Assembly: GCF_004053875.1 (NCBI RefSeq)
Contig: NZ_SBIP01000001.1
Location: 372,001-436,000 of the forward strand
From: Neorhizobium lilium
GTDB taxonomy: Bacteria > Pseudomonadota > Alphaproteobacteria > Rhizobiales > Rhizobiaceae
DNA: 64,000 nt
Direction: 5' to 3'
In this document: positions 45,243 through 54,075 of the stretch, piece by piece
How positions within the stretch are numbered: position 1 is the first letter of the stretch
Layout of the letters: the number at the start of each line of letters is the position of its first letter
Notes under the pieces: model-generated
What the model was told of the DNA's origin: nothing
Databases searched by the model: none
The model's input: only the letters and a program-made list of their open reading frames with translations
Translations under genes and position numbers: made by a program

Positions 45243-45344
45243 TAAAGCGTGTCGCGATCTTTCAGAGTAGCTTTCCACGCTTTAAGCCTTTGTTTTATCG
45301 CATGTCGTTGACGCAAAACCGATACACACTTTTGCGCGACATGC
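45243..45344. repeat. Rhizobial intergenic mosaic (RIME-like) palindromic repeat
   Basis: Two nested palindromes occupy the pccB-pccA spacer. TAAAGCGTG (45243-45251) pairs with CACGCTTTA (45276-45284). GCATGTCG plus GCAAAA (45300-45317) pairs with TTTTGC plus CGACATGC (45329-45344). This arrangement resembles the abundant RIME-type elements dispersed in Rhizobium and Agrobacterium genomes. It can fold into two strong hairpins in RNA from either strand. The name is from memory of that family. Confidence 0.65.
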
Positions 45345-45377
45345 TGTAATAACATTGAAGTGCCGTTTGAAATGAAC

Positions 45378-46910
<1,533 letters not shown>

Positions 46911-47055
46911 GATGTCTCCTTCCACCACCATGTTGTTAGCCGATCACGGCCACTCTGAAAACGCCTGAGGATGGGCAAATGTATTATTATAAAAATGTAA
47001 TATTGAAATTGGGCTTCGCTCTGGCTCGTGGCTTAGTGTCAGACCGGGCTGTGAA

Positions 47056-48255
47056 CTAACCCCGTGCCCGAAGTGCCGCCGTTAGCGGCAGCCTTGTCGC
47101 GGCAATAGCGGGAAGCGCGCCGCCGATAATGCCGATGGCGAGACCGAGAAGGCCGGCCGTCAGCATGACACTGGGGGTGACGGCGAGTTGAAAGGCCATG
47201 CGCGCATTGTTTACCCCGACAGTGCTCGCCTGCCAGCCGTTGAAGATCAGCCAGGACGCAATTATTCCCAGAACGGCGCCGGCACTCGCGAGGATGACGG
47301 CTTCAACCCATGTTCCGATAAAGGCCGAAAGGCGGCCGAAGCCGAGAGCGCGGACCGTGGCAATCTCCACAGTCCTGTCGGAGACAGAACTCATCATCGT
47401 GTTGAGCGCACCCGCAGTGGCGCCCACAGCCATGAGAAGGGCAACCGGCCAGCCGAACAGGCGGATGAGATTTGCCGTACGTCCAGACTGCGCGGCATAG
47501 AGATCGGCCTCCGAAACAGCGACAAGTGGTATCGCCGTGATGGTGGCTAGCTTGTCCTGCAGGACCTTGAGCGAGGCGGAGCTGGTGAGACGCAAGCGAA
47601 GGCTCTGGATCTGGCCTTGCCGTTCGAAGGCGGCGCGCACCGCATCGAGATCCGCCCATATTTCGGATTCAAACGCGCTGCCATGGGCGGAAAAATGGCC
47701 CGTCACTGTCCAGTCGACAGCCCCAAGCCTGACCGTATCGCCGACGCCCAGGCCGAATTCGGCGGCGAGGCGATCGCCGACAACGATCTCGCGTGCGCCT
47801 GACGTGAAGAACCGTCCTTGCGACAGCGTAATACCCTCACGGATGGAAGGGCCGTCCGCGTCCATGCCTCTCAGCGCCAGCGTCCGGGTCGTGCCGTCTA
47901 CAAATTGCTTCACGTCGACAGGGACGACGATTTCGCGGGAGGAGATGAGACTGCCGGTCGACTCACGGGAAACACCTATATCGTCGGTCATCGCGTAAAG
48001 CGTGCGGATGGCGTCCGCCGGGATATCCGACCCCGCTTCCTGATTGGTGCCGCCGCCGAGAATGACGGCGACCATTGGCGAGCCGGCACCGGTCAGCGCC
48101 ACTTCGAAACCTTTCGCCATAGCGAGAAATCCGGCGAGAACGCAGACGACCAAAGAGATCGACAGGGCCATCGACACGGAAATGGCCAGGCGGCGCCGCA
48201 GACTGAAAATATTGGCATGGATCATAACACATGCCTGTTTGATGAAGGTGGACAT
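47056..48255 (-). CDS. FtsX/MacB-like ABC permease
   Basis: A 399-residue permease of the FtsX/LolE/MacB type with four TM helices: one near the N-terminus (ISVSMALSISLVVCVLAGFL) and three in the C-terminal third. The large periplasmic domain in between (about 50-260) is MacB-PCD-like (GRFFTSGAREIVVGDRLAAE). The conserved C-terminal part includes SVSDRTVEIATVRALGFGR. Such proteins couple cytoplasmic ATP use to outward movement of a periplasmic substrate. It is the second permease of the cluster, 5 bp after the first. Substrate unknown. Confidence 0.86.
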   Translation of the reverse strand: MSTFIKQACVMIHANIFSLRRRLAISVSMALSISLVVCVLAGFLAMAKGFEVALTGAGSPMVAVILGGGTNQEAGSDIPADAIRTLYAMTDDIGVSRESTGSLISSREIVVPVDVKQFVDGTTRTLALRGMDADGPSIREGITLSQGRFFTSGAREIVVGDRLAAEFGLGVGDTVRLGAVDWTVTGHFSAHGSAFESEIWADLDAVRAAFERQGQIQSLRLRLTSSASLKVLQDKLATITAIPLVAVSEADLYAAQSGRTANLIRLFGWPVALLMAVGATAGALNTMMSSVSDRTVEIATVRALGFGRLSAFIGTWVEAVILASAGAVLGIIASWLIFNGWQASTVGVNNARMAFQLAVTPSVMLTAGLLGLAIGIIGGALPAIAATRLPLTAALRARG

Positions 48256-48260
48256 GGAGG

Positions 48261-49403
48261 CTACCTTGCTCTGAGAGCATTGATGATGGGGGTGCGCATC
48301 GCGTTGAAGGCCGGCAGCGCGCTCGTGACAAGGCCAAGAGCGGCTATGATTGCCAGTCCTTTGGCCAGAACCGACAGTGAGAAGACCAGCCCCAGTTCGG
48401 GACCGGATATCATGGTTGCGAGCTTCGCCAGGACAAGGCCAAGGCTGCCGCCAACGGCGAAGACGAAGAGAGTTTCGCCGAGAATAAGCGTCATGATCCC
48501 GAGACGCGAGAAGCCGAGCGTCTTCAGCACGCCGATCTCGAAGGTGCGTTCGCGCACGGCAAAGACCATGGTGTTGACCACGATCATCAACAGGGTGACG
48601 AAAGCCGCTCCGACGACAAGGTTCACGATCAGGCCGATATCTGCATATTGTCGCAGGAAGGCTTCCAGGAACTGCTTTTCCGACTGGGTGCGGGTTGGCG
48701 CTGCGGAGTTGGCGAAGAGTGCATCTATCCGAGCGGCAAGCTCTCCCGACGGCACGCCGTCGCGCGGGCGGACAATGAAGGCATCGACCGTATCCTTAGC
48801 CCGTGCGCGGGCGGTATTCACATAGTCGTATCGGGCAATCATGAAATAGGTGTCGGTGGCGGCATTCTCGCCTTCGAAGATGCCGGCGATCTCAAATCGC
48901 CAGTCGCGCCCGCCATCTTCCTTTCGGGTGTCGAAGGCAGTGACAGCGACACGCTGGCCGACACGCCATCCTTGCGCATTGGCCAAGGCGCGGCCAACCA
49001 AAACCCTGTCCCGCCCCTCCCCGATTGCCTTAACCAGTTCAGGCGTCAGGCCGAGGCCCTTGCCGTTCACGGTCATCAGCAGGTCGGGATCTGCCGCACT
49101 GACGGCAACGACATTCCTGTCGATATCCACGAAGCCGCGCAGGCGGGTCATGTAGCCCACCGCCGCAATATCGGGATCGGCAGCAAGCCGAGACATGTAC
49201 GCGATCGGCAGCGGCTCTGTTCGGCCACTGGCACTCATGACGCCGAGAATATCGTCGCTTGCTGCAGATGTGCCTTGCGTGCCGGCGAGAAAGCTTGCGG
49301 TCAGACCATAGATCAGGAAGGCGACCGCGATGCAGACGATAAGAAGCACGGTGCGCATCGGCTTTCGCCAGGCATTTTTCCGAGCGAGATCCAAGAACAT
49401 CAT
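48261..49403 (-). CDS. FtsX/MacB-like ABC permease
   Basis: A 380-residue permease, paralogous in design to its downstream neighbour. It has one N-terminal TM helix (TVLLIVCIAVAFLIYGLTASF), a large periplasmic domain and three C-terminal helices. The conserved cytoplasmic segment is VRERTFEIGVLKTLGFSRLG. A pair of distinct permeases with a LolD-like ATPase resembles LolCDE or heterodimeric MacB arrangements. The start shares one base with the ATPase stop codon. Together with the adaptor protein it probably forms a tripartite or lipoprotein/lipid export machine. Confidence 0.86.
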   Translation of the reverse strand: MMFLDLARKNAWRKPMRTVLLIVCIAVAFLIYGLTASFLAGTQGTSAASDDILGVMSASGRTEPLPIAYMSRLAADPDIAAVGYMTRLRGFVDIDRNVVAVSAADPDLLMTVNGKGLGLTPELVKAIGEGRDRVLVGRALANAQGWRVGQRVAVTAFDTRKEDGGRDWRFEIAGIFEGENAATDTYFMIARYDYVNTARARAKDTVDAFIVRPRDGVPSGELAARIDALFANSAAPTRTQSEKQFLEAFLRQYADIGLIVNLVVGAAFVTLLMIVVNTMVFAVRERTFEIGVLKTLGFSRLGIMTLILGETLFVFAVGGSLGLVLAKLATMISGPELGLVFSLSVLAKGLAIIAALGLVTSALPAFNAMRTPIINALRAR

Positions 49404-50101
49404 CAGGCCGCCCTCTTCTCTTCATGGAAATTCCCCTTGTCGAGATGCAGCGTCCGGTTGGCGTAAAGTGCAGCCTGCGGATCGTGAGTCACCATGACAA
49501 TGGTCTTCTCCATTTCCTGGTTGAGAAAACGCAGCATGCCGAGAACCTCGTCGGCAGACTTGCGGTCGAGATCGCCGGTCGGCTCATCGCAAAGCAGCAG
49601 GCCCGGATCGGAGACGATGGCGCGAGCAATGCCGACGCGCTGCTGCTCACCGCCGGACATCATGGCCGGATATTGTTTTTCACGCCCTGCCAGGCCGACG
49701 AGATCGAGGACTTTTTCGACCCGATTACGTCGATCCTTGCGGGAGAGCGGCTTCAGCAGAAGCGGTAGCTCGACATTCTCGGCGGCTGTGAGCATGGGCA
49801 GCAGATTGTAGAACTGGAAGACGATGCCCATGTTATGCGCCCGCCAGGACGAGCGGGCCGACTCTCCCATCTGGTCCAGCCGGCTTGTGCCAATTCGCAA
49901 GGTGCCCGCATCCGGACCATCAATGCCGGCCAGCATGTTGAGCAGGGTCGACTTGCCTGATCCCGACGGCCCCATGACCGCAACGAAATCGCCGCGCGGG
50001 ATGGAGAGGTCAAGGTCGGAAAAGATCGGAATTGCTTCTGCGCCGAGGCGGTATCCCTTCCTGATGCTGCTGATAGCGATATAGGGAGTATTCTCTGTCA
50101 T
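49403..50101 (-). CDS. LolD/MacB-type ABC exporter ATPase
   Basis: A 232-residue ATPase of the LolD/MacB group. It has Walker A GPSGSGKSTLLNMLAG, Q-loop FQFYNLLPMLTA, signature MSGGEQQRVGIARAI, Walker B LLLCDEPTGDLD and H-loop VMVTHDPQAALYA. The gene overlaps the adaptor gene by 4 bp (ATGA) and the permease by one base. It energises the two FtsX-like permeases. It has no fused permease domain, unlike MacB. Confidence 0.92.
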   Translation of the reverse strand: MTENTPYIAISSIRKGYRLGAEAIPIFSDLDLSIPRGDFVAVMGPSGSGKSTLLNMLAGIDGPDAGTLRIGTSRLDQMGESARSSWRAHNMGIVFQFYNLLPMLTAAENVELPLLLKPLSRKDRRNRVEKVLDLVGLAGREKQYPAMMSGGEQQRVGIARAIVSDPGLLLCDEPTGDLDRKSADEVLGMLRFLNQEMEKTIVMVTHDPQAALYANRTLHLDKGNFHEEKRAA

Positions 50102-51219
50102 TGTGCTGGTTCTCCTGATGTGTCGAGGGCGATGCGGATGCGGGCCGCCATGTTCGGCCGGATGCCTTCGGGCGGATTGTCGAGCGCCAGGCGCAGAGCG
50201 ATGGTGCCTTTATCGGCCGAGGCAACTGGAGCCAGCCGCAGCACTTCGATGGTGAAAGGCCGCCCCGGGAAGCCGTCGAGAACCGCTTCGCCGCGAAGAC
50301 CGGGCCTGAGAGATGCAATATTGGTTTCCGCGACATCCGCGTCGATGACGAGGCTTTTAGTGTCGGTGATGGTGAGCAGGCTCTGGCTTTCCCGAACGCT
50401 GTCAACCCGCGCCAGTACCGTATCGCCGACATGGGCGTCGAGGCGGGTGACCGTGCCGGCGAACGGCGCACGAATGATCAATTCCTCCAGCCGTTCCTGG
50501 GCGATGCGGATGGCAAGATCTGCGTTACCGGAAGATTGCCGCGCCTGCGCCACCGTGTTTGATGCCCGCTCCATGACGGCACGCGCAGCTTCAAGCGCCT
50601 GCCTTGAGGTCGCGTCGCGAGCGGCGAGGATTTCTGCCCTGTTCAGCAACGTGCCGGCTTGTGCAAGGTCGATCCTAGAGGCGGCAAGGACCAGTTCGGC
50701 CTGAGCCTTCGCGTCTGTCGCCTGATCGAGCGCGAAACGGGCGCCTGCATCGTAGAGCGTGATCAGAACCTGACCCGCCTGGACGGCACCGCCTGCCTCG
50801 ACAGTGATGTCCGTGATCCTGCCTTCGTACTTGGAGAAAACCGTCGTCATCCGCGGCGCGACAACAAAGCCGGAGCCGGTGACTTCGCGCCTGGCTGGAA
50901 TCGAATGGGAGATGGCGGAGCGCTCCGCAATGCGCTCGCTCTGGCCGCTCGTCGTGACGACGGAGCCGGCCGCCGAGCGCTTCGGGTCTGAAAGGGCACC
51001 TGCCATGGTCTCAAACTGGCGAACCACATCGGAGCGATATAAGAAAGCTCCGAGTGCTGCCCCGACCATCAGTGCCGAAAGGCAGGCAGGCAAAACGAGA
51101 CGCCGGAGCATCGGCTTCGGCGGCTGGATGTCGTAAGAGAGAGCTTCAAGCGATAGAGACTTCAACGTCTCCGCGCGCCTTCGGCCGTGTTCGGTGAGAA
51201 TGTCGACATGTGTGTTCAT
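50098..51219 (-). CDS. HlyD/MacA-like periplasmic adaptor protein
   Basis: A 373-residue membrane-fusion protein. After about 38 cytoplasmic residues comes one TM helix (LVLPACLSALMVGAALGAFLY). A beta-barrel/lipoyl region has YEGRITDITVEAGGAVQAGQ and IIRAPFAGTVTRLDAHVGD. In between lies a helical hairpin (ALDQATDAKAQAELVLAASR and on, residues about 165-245). MacA-type adaptors link an inner-membrane exporter to an outer-membrane duct. It is the first gene of the exporter operon. No TolC gene is present in the window. A 45-bp gap separates it from the regulator upstream on the same strand. Confidence 0.88.
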   Translation of the reverse strand: MNTHVDILTEHGRRRAETLKSLSLEALSYDIQPPKPMLRRLVLPACLSALMVGAALGAFLYRSDVVRQFETMAGALSDPKRSAAGSVVTTSGQSERIAERSAISHSIPARREVTGSGFVVAPRMTTVFSKYEGRITDITVEAGGAVQAGQVLITLYDAGARFALDQATDAKAQAELVLAASRIDLAQAGTLLNRAEILAARDATSRQALEAARAVMERASNTVAQARQSSGNADLAIRIAQERLEELIIRAPFAGTVTRLDAHVGDTVLARVDSVRESQSLLTITDTKSLVIDADVAETNIASLRPGLRGEAVLDGFPGRPFTIEVLRLAPVASADKGTIALRLALDNPPEGIRPNMAARIRIALDTSGEPAQ

Positions 51220-51264
51220 GCCGGCATCATGGCCTGCATGAACGCAAATGAGACCTGAAACGCG

Positions 51265-52359
51265 TTATGGGTCGTGCTTGATCGCGATCCGGGCCGCCCG
51301 AGCCTTCTGCTCCCGCCATTCGAGCGGCGACATTTCCGTGACGCGGCGGAATTCGCGATTGAAGTTGGATTTTGTCTGAAAACCCACCTCGAACATGATC
51401 TCGGTCACGGCTTTGTCCGTTTCTACGAGCAATTCGCAAGCCTCGGCGATCCGGTGCTCGTTGACATATTGCGAAACGTTCTTGCCGGTCGCCCGATTGA
51501 TCGCCACCGAAACCTGCCGCGCGGGAACACCGAGCTTTCGCGCCATCCGGTCGAGATTGAGATCGGCGTCACGATAGACATGTTTCATCGCCATCAACGT
51601 CTCGACAGCCGCCAGCGTTTCCTTATCCCCATATGTTTCGGTCGGAGCAGTCGCGTCGATCGTCTCCGTCGCCGATTGGCTTCTGCTCGCGGTCGCCGCG
51701 GCAATCGACAGGAGGACCAGTGAAGCGAGGTTGCCGACAGCGATTAGCGGCGGGGTATGTTCTCCCCGCATCCATGTCATGTCGACAAACACGAAGGTAT
51801 CGACGGCTGCGGAGAAAAGCAGCGCGAGAGCGGCAAAGAGGATTGCTTGATAGGCGGGCACTGCCTCTTCGAACGGCGCAAGGCGCAGCGCATCCGTCCC
51901 GGTGCGCATCAGCAACAGGATCGCAACGGCATAGCCGAGGAAAATAAGCACGAGCGCCATGTCGATGGGATCGCGCCATGTCGCCAGCAGCACGACGATT
52001 GCGACCATTGGAAGGGCATGGAGAATAAGACGGTTCGCCAGGGGCGCGCGGCTCCTGCGCACCAGTTTCGTCACCCCCACATAGGCGAGCGGCGGCACGG
52101 CGGCGGCACTTACCGGTGCAAGATACATGATGGCGCCCTGTACGCCATATCCCCAGCGCAGGCCGGAGAGCAGAGAAAGGAACGCGCTGACCAGGATAAG
52201 CGCCAAGAGCGGGCGGTTTGCAGGGCGCTCTTCGCCCAACTGCCGCACTGAGGCGCCAAAGAGGACGAGCAGAAGAATGGCGACAACGAAGGAAAGGGGT
52301 ACGAATGGCATGAAATCCGACGCAGGAATGGGAGAGAGGACTTGAGAAAGAAACCTCAA
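51265..52359 (-). CDS. AraC-family regulator with a multi-TM N-terminal domain
   Basis: A 364-residue protein. The first ~230 residues contain about seven hydrophobic helices (for example FVPLSFVVAILLLVLFGAS, PLLALILVSAFLSLLSGL and QAILFAALALLFSAAV). The last ~100 residues form an AraC DNA-binding domain (LNLDRMARKLGVPARQVSVA; KAVTEIMFEVGFQTKSNFNR; EFRRVTEMSPLEW). A membrane-bound AraC protein could sense an envelope compound and regulate DNA directly. It lies just upstream of the exporter operon on the same strand, which suggests that the exporter is its target and perhaps in the same transcript. Confidence 0.87.
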   Translation of the reverse strand: MRFLSQVLSPIPASDFMPFVPLSFVVAILLLVLFGASVRQLGEERPANRPLLALILVSAFLSLLSGLRWGYGVQGAIMYLAPVSAAAVPPLAYVGVTKLVRRSRAPLANRLILHALPMVAIVVLLATWRDPIDMALVLIFLGYAVAILLLMRTGTDALRLAPFEEAVPAYQAILFAALALLFSAAVDTFVFVDMTWMRGEHTPPLIAVGNLASLVLLSIAAATASRSQSATETIDATAPTETYGDKETLAAVETLMAMKHVYRDADLNLDRMARKLGVPARQVSVAINRATGKNVSQYVNEHRIAEACELLVETDKAVTEIMFEVGFQTKSNFNREFRRVTEMSPLEWREQKARAARIAIKHDP

Positions 52360-52534
52360 CTACTCTGTCCGGCAAGACAAATCCTGGCGACCTTTATCAT
52401 GTTCCAGGTCTGATAGCGCCCGATTCAAACACCCGGAGGGCCGGGATACTGGCTCAGAACTGTTGGAACCTCCTTGGGGCACTGCCTTCCTTTCCGCGGT
52501 ACATCCCCGCGGAAAGGAGGGCAACCGCACCATC

Positions 52535-53449
52535 TTACTCAGCGGCAACAGATAGGCGCTCGGCGTTCAGGGCAATCAGATCCTTGGCGCGTTTCAGGCT
52601 TGCGGGCTGTTCGGCATGGTAGCGGCGACCGATTTCCATCATCAGAACCGTTTCAGGCAGGAAGGTGAGTTCCGAGAAAATCGCTTCCCAATCGATATCG
52701 CCCCAACCGAGCGGCATGTGCAGATCGCCGATGCCGAGCGCGGTATTTTCCTGGACATGGTATGGCTTGTAGAAAGCCTGCGGGCGGCCGAAACTGTCGT
52801 GGACATGCAGATGGCCAGTAACCGGTGCCATTGCCCGCAACTCGTTGCGGAAATCCAGGCCGCGATAGGTGGATTCTATATAGGCATGGCTGAAGTCTAT
52901 CAGCGCCACGAGGTTAGGGTGGCCGACGGTCTTCACGGTTTCTGCGATCTGGGTCGGCGTCTGGCGATACTGCCCCAGTTCCGTGGTGAAAATATTCTCG
53001 AACGCGATCCGCACGCCATAGGGCTTACAGAACTCTGCCAGTTCATACAGAGCTTCCCGCTCGCGCTTGTCGGCATCGGCGCGCTCCACCAACTGTTCAG
53101 CGCGCAAATTACCACCATGCTGCACCAGGATGCGGGCGCCGATGCGGTCGCAGATGACCGCAAGCGCTTTTGCGGCGTCGAGCTGATAACGGCATGTGTC
53201 CGGGTCCATGAAATTGGACGACACAAGCCCGTGTACAGTATAGCGGAAATTGAACTGTTTCGTCAGGGCGACGAGCCTCTCAGCCCGCTCCTCGATAATC
53301 CGCCCGCCGGCTATGAGGTCAAGGCTGGTGAGACCGAGCTCGACAGTTTCGACACCGATGTCGGCAAGTACGCGCAGTTCCTGGTCGAGGCTCGCGAATT
53401 CTCCGTCGGTGGAGCCGGCATTGAAGCCCGTGCCAATGATGTTACCCAT
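52535..53449 (-). CDS. Sugar phosphate isomerase/epimerase-like TIM barrel
   Basis: A 304-residue AP-endonuclease-family-2/xylose-isomerase-like TIM barrel. Metal-site candidates occur in VHGLVSSNF, LVQHGGNLRAEQL, IAFENIF (Glu), IDFSHAYIE (Asp, His), HLHVHDSFGRP and LMMEIGRRY (Glu). The start at 53449 (MGNIIGTGFNAGS) follows GAAGGA; a longer frame would add a Cys-rich extension unlike the family. Relatives isomerise sugars or their phosphates or act on inositol derivatives; none can be assigned. It stands alone next to gene debris, so its former operon appears truncated. Confidence 0.82.
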   Translation of the reverse strand: MGNIIGTGFNAGSTDGEFASLDQELRVLADIGVETVELGLTSLDLIAGGRIIEERAERLVALTKQFNFRYTVHGLVSSNFMDPDTCRYQLDAAKALAVICDRIGARILVQHGGNLRAEQLVERADADKREREALYELAEFCKPYGVRIAFENIFTTELGQYRQTPTQIAETVKTVGHPNLVALIDFSHAYIESTYRGLDFRNELRAMAPVTGHLHVHDSFGRPQAFYKPYHVQENTALGIGDLHMPLGWGDIDWEAIFSELTFLPETVLMMEIGRRYHAEQPASLKRAKDLIALNAERLSVAAE

Positions 53450-53520
53450 ATTCGGTGTTCCTTCTTCAGGCGGATTGAGATTGGATTTTGCCGAGCAACT
53501 GCAGCGCAAGGTCCGGACTG

Positions 53521-53625
53521 TCAGATGGCTATTCTCCATTCCAGCCATGGTCGGATCAGCGCCTCGTCGTTGAGCGTCCAGACGCAGAGCCGGTCGAGCG
53601 GCAGCTTTCGGTGATGAGTGCCCAT
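53521..53625 (-). pseudogene. Possible 3' remnant of a glycerophosphodiester phosphodiesterase gene
   Basis: A 34-codon minus-strand frame reads MGTHHRKLPLDRLCVWTLND then EALIRPWLEWRIAI before the stop. The stretch 'VWTLNDEALIRPWL' resembles the late TIM-barrel strand of GDPD enzymes (V.TVN....R.L...G.D.I.TD), but the following GVDGIITD is absent and a stop codon lies close upstream. It sits just upstream of the isomerase-like gene on the same strand. The match is short, so treat it as a guess. Confidence 0.3.
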
Positions 53626-53660
53626 TCGGTCGACGCAGAATGGATGAATTTAAGATGTCC

Positions 53661-53690
53661 TTGACCCTAGCTCTAGGTTAAAAATATTAC
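53661..53690 (+). promoter_or_regulatory. MerR-type promoter/operator
   Basis: TTGACC (53661-53666) and TATTAC (53685-53690) are separated by 18 bp (19 bp to ATTACC). The perfect palindrome CCTAGCTCTAGG (53666-53677) lies in the spacer. An over-long spacer containing a palindrome is the hallmark of promoters remodelled by MerR-family activators. No merR-like gene is in the window. Confidence 0.5.
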
Positions 53691-53718
53691 CTTGATGTGA
53701 CGTTTGGGAGGAGGAGAA

Positions 53719-53757
53719 ATGCGACATCTGGACAGCATAGCCAAAGCCTTTGGATAA
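53719..53757 (+). other. 12-codon frame with very strong ribosome-binding site
   Basis: GGGAGGAGGAG directly precedes an ATG opening the frame MRHLDSIAKAFG, which stops after 12 codons. The strong translation signal and the MerR-type promoter 30 bp upstream suggest that this was the start of a larger regulated gene now lost. A leader peptide is the alternative. Confidence 0.35.
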
Positions 53758-54075
53758 AAACGGCCGGGAGATCAAACACTCACTGAACCGACAGGTTATC
53801 TCACTCTCGATCGCTCACTATCGGAAGATCCCAAGGCGCATCATTGCCTCTGGAGCGACCATAAAAGGAAAATTTAAGGGCCTGCATCCTAAGTGAGCGA
53901 ATGCCTGTCTTGCTCATTAACTCTACGGCGTTATGCGTCGTATTTCCCTCTGTGGTAAGACAATCTGAACGACCCGAGGCTAACAGTTGCAAAGATGTCG
54001 TTGACGATAACCCACTCGCATTGTTCCGCTGGTTCCTCAGCAGGACCATCGCCATTTGAAGCAGAAAAGCCGTAG
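53758..54075. other. Intergenic region before the exopolysaccharide cluster
   Basis: No convincing gene. An 84-codon minus-strand open frame (53801-54055) has no Shine-Dalgarno and no recognisable features. Composition is lower in GC than in the flanking genes. The promoter of the alpha/beta hydrolase gene should lie here, but I cannot pick it. Confidence 0.3.

Noticed and set aside
53801-54055. 84-codon minus-strand frame
   Set aside because: No ribosome-binding site, no recognisable domain and unremarkable composition. It probably arises by chance in a gene-poor stretch.
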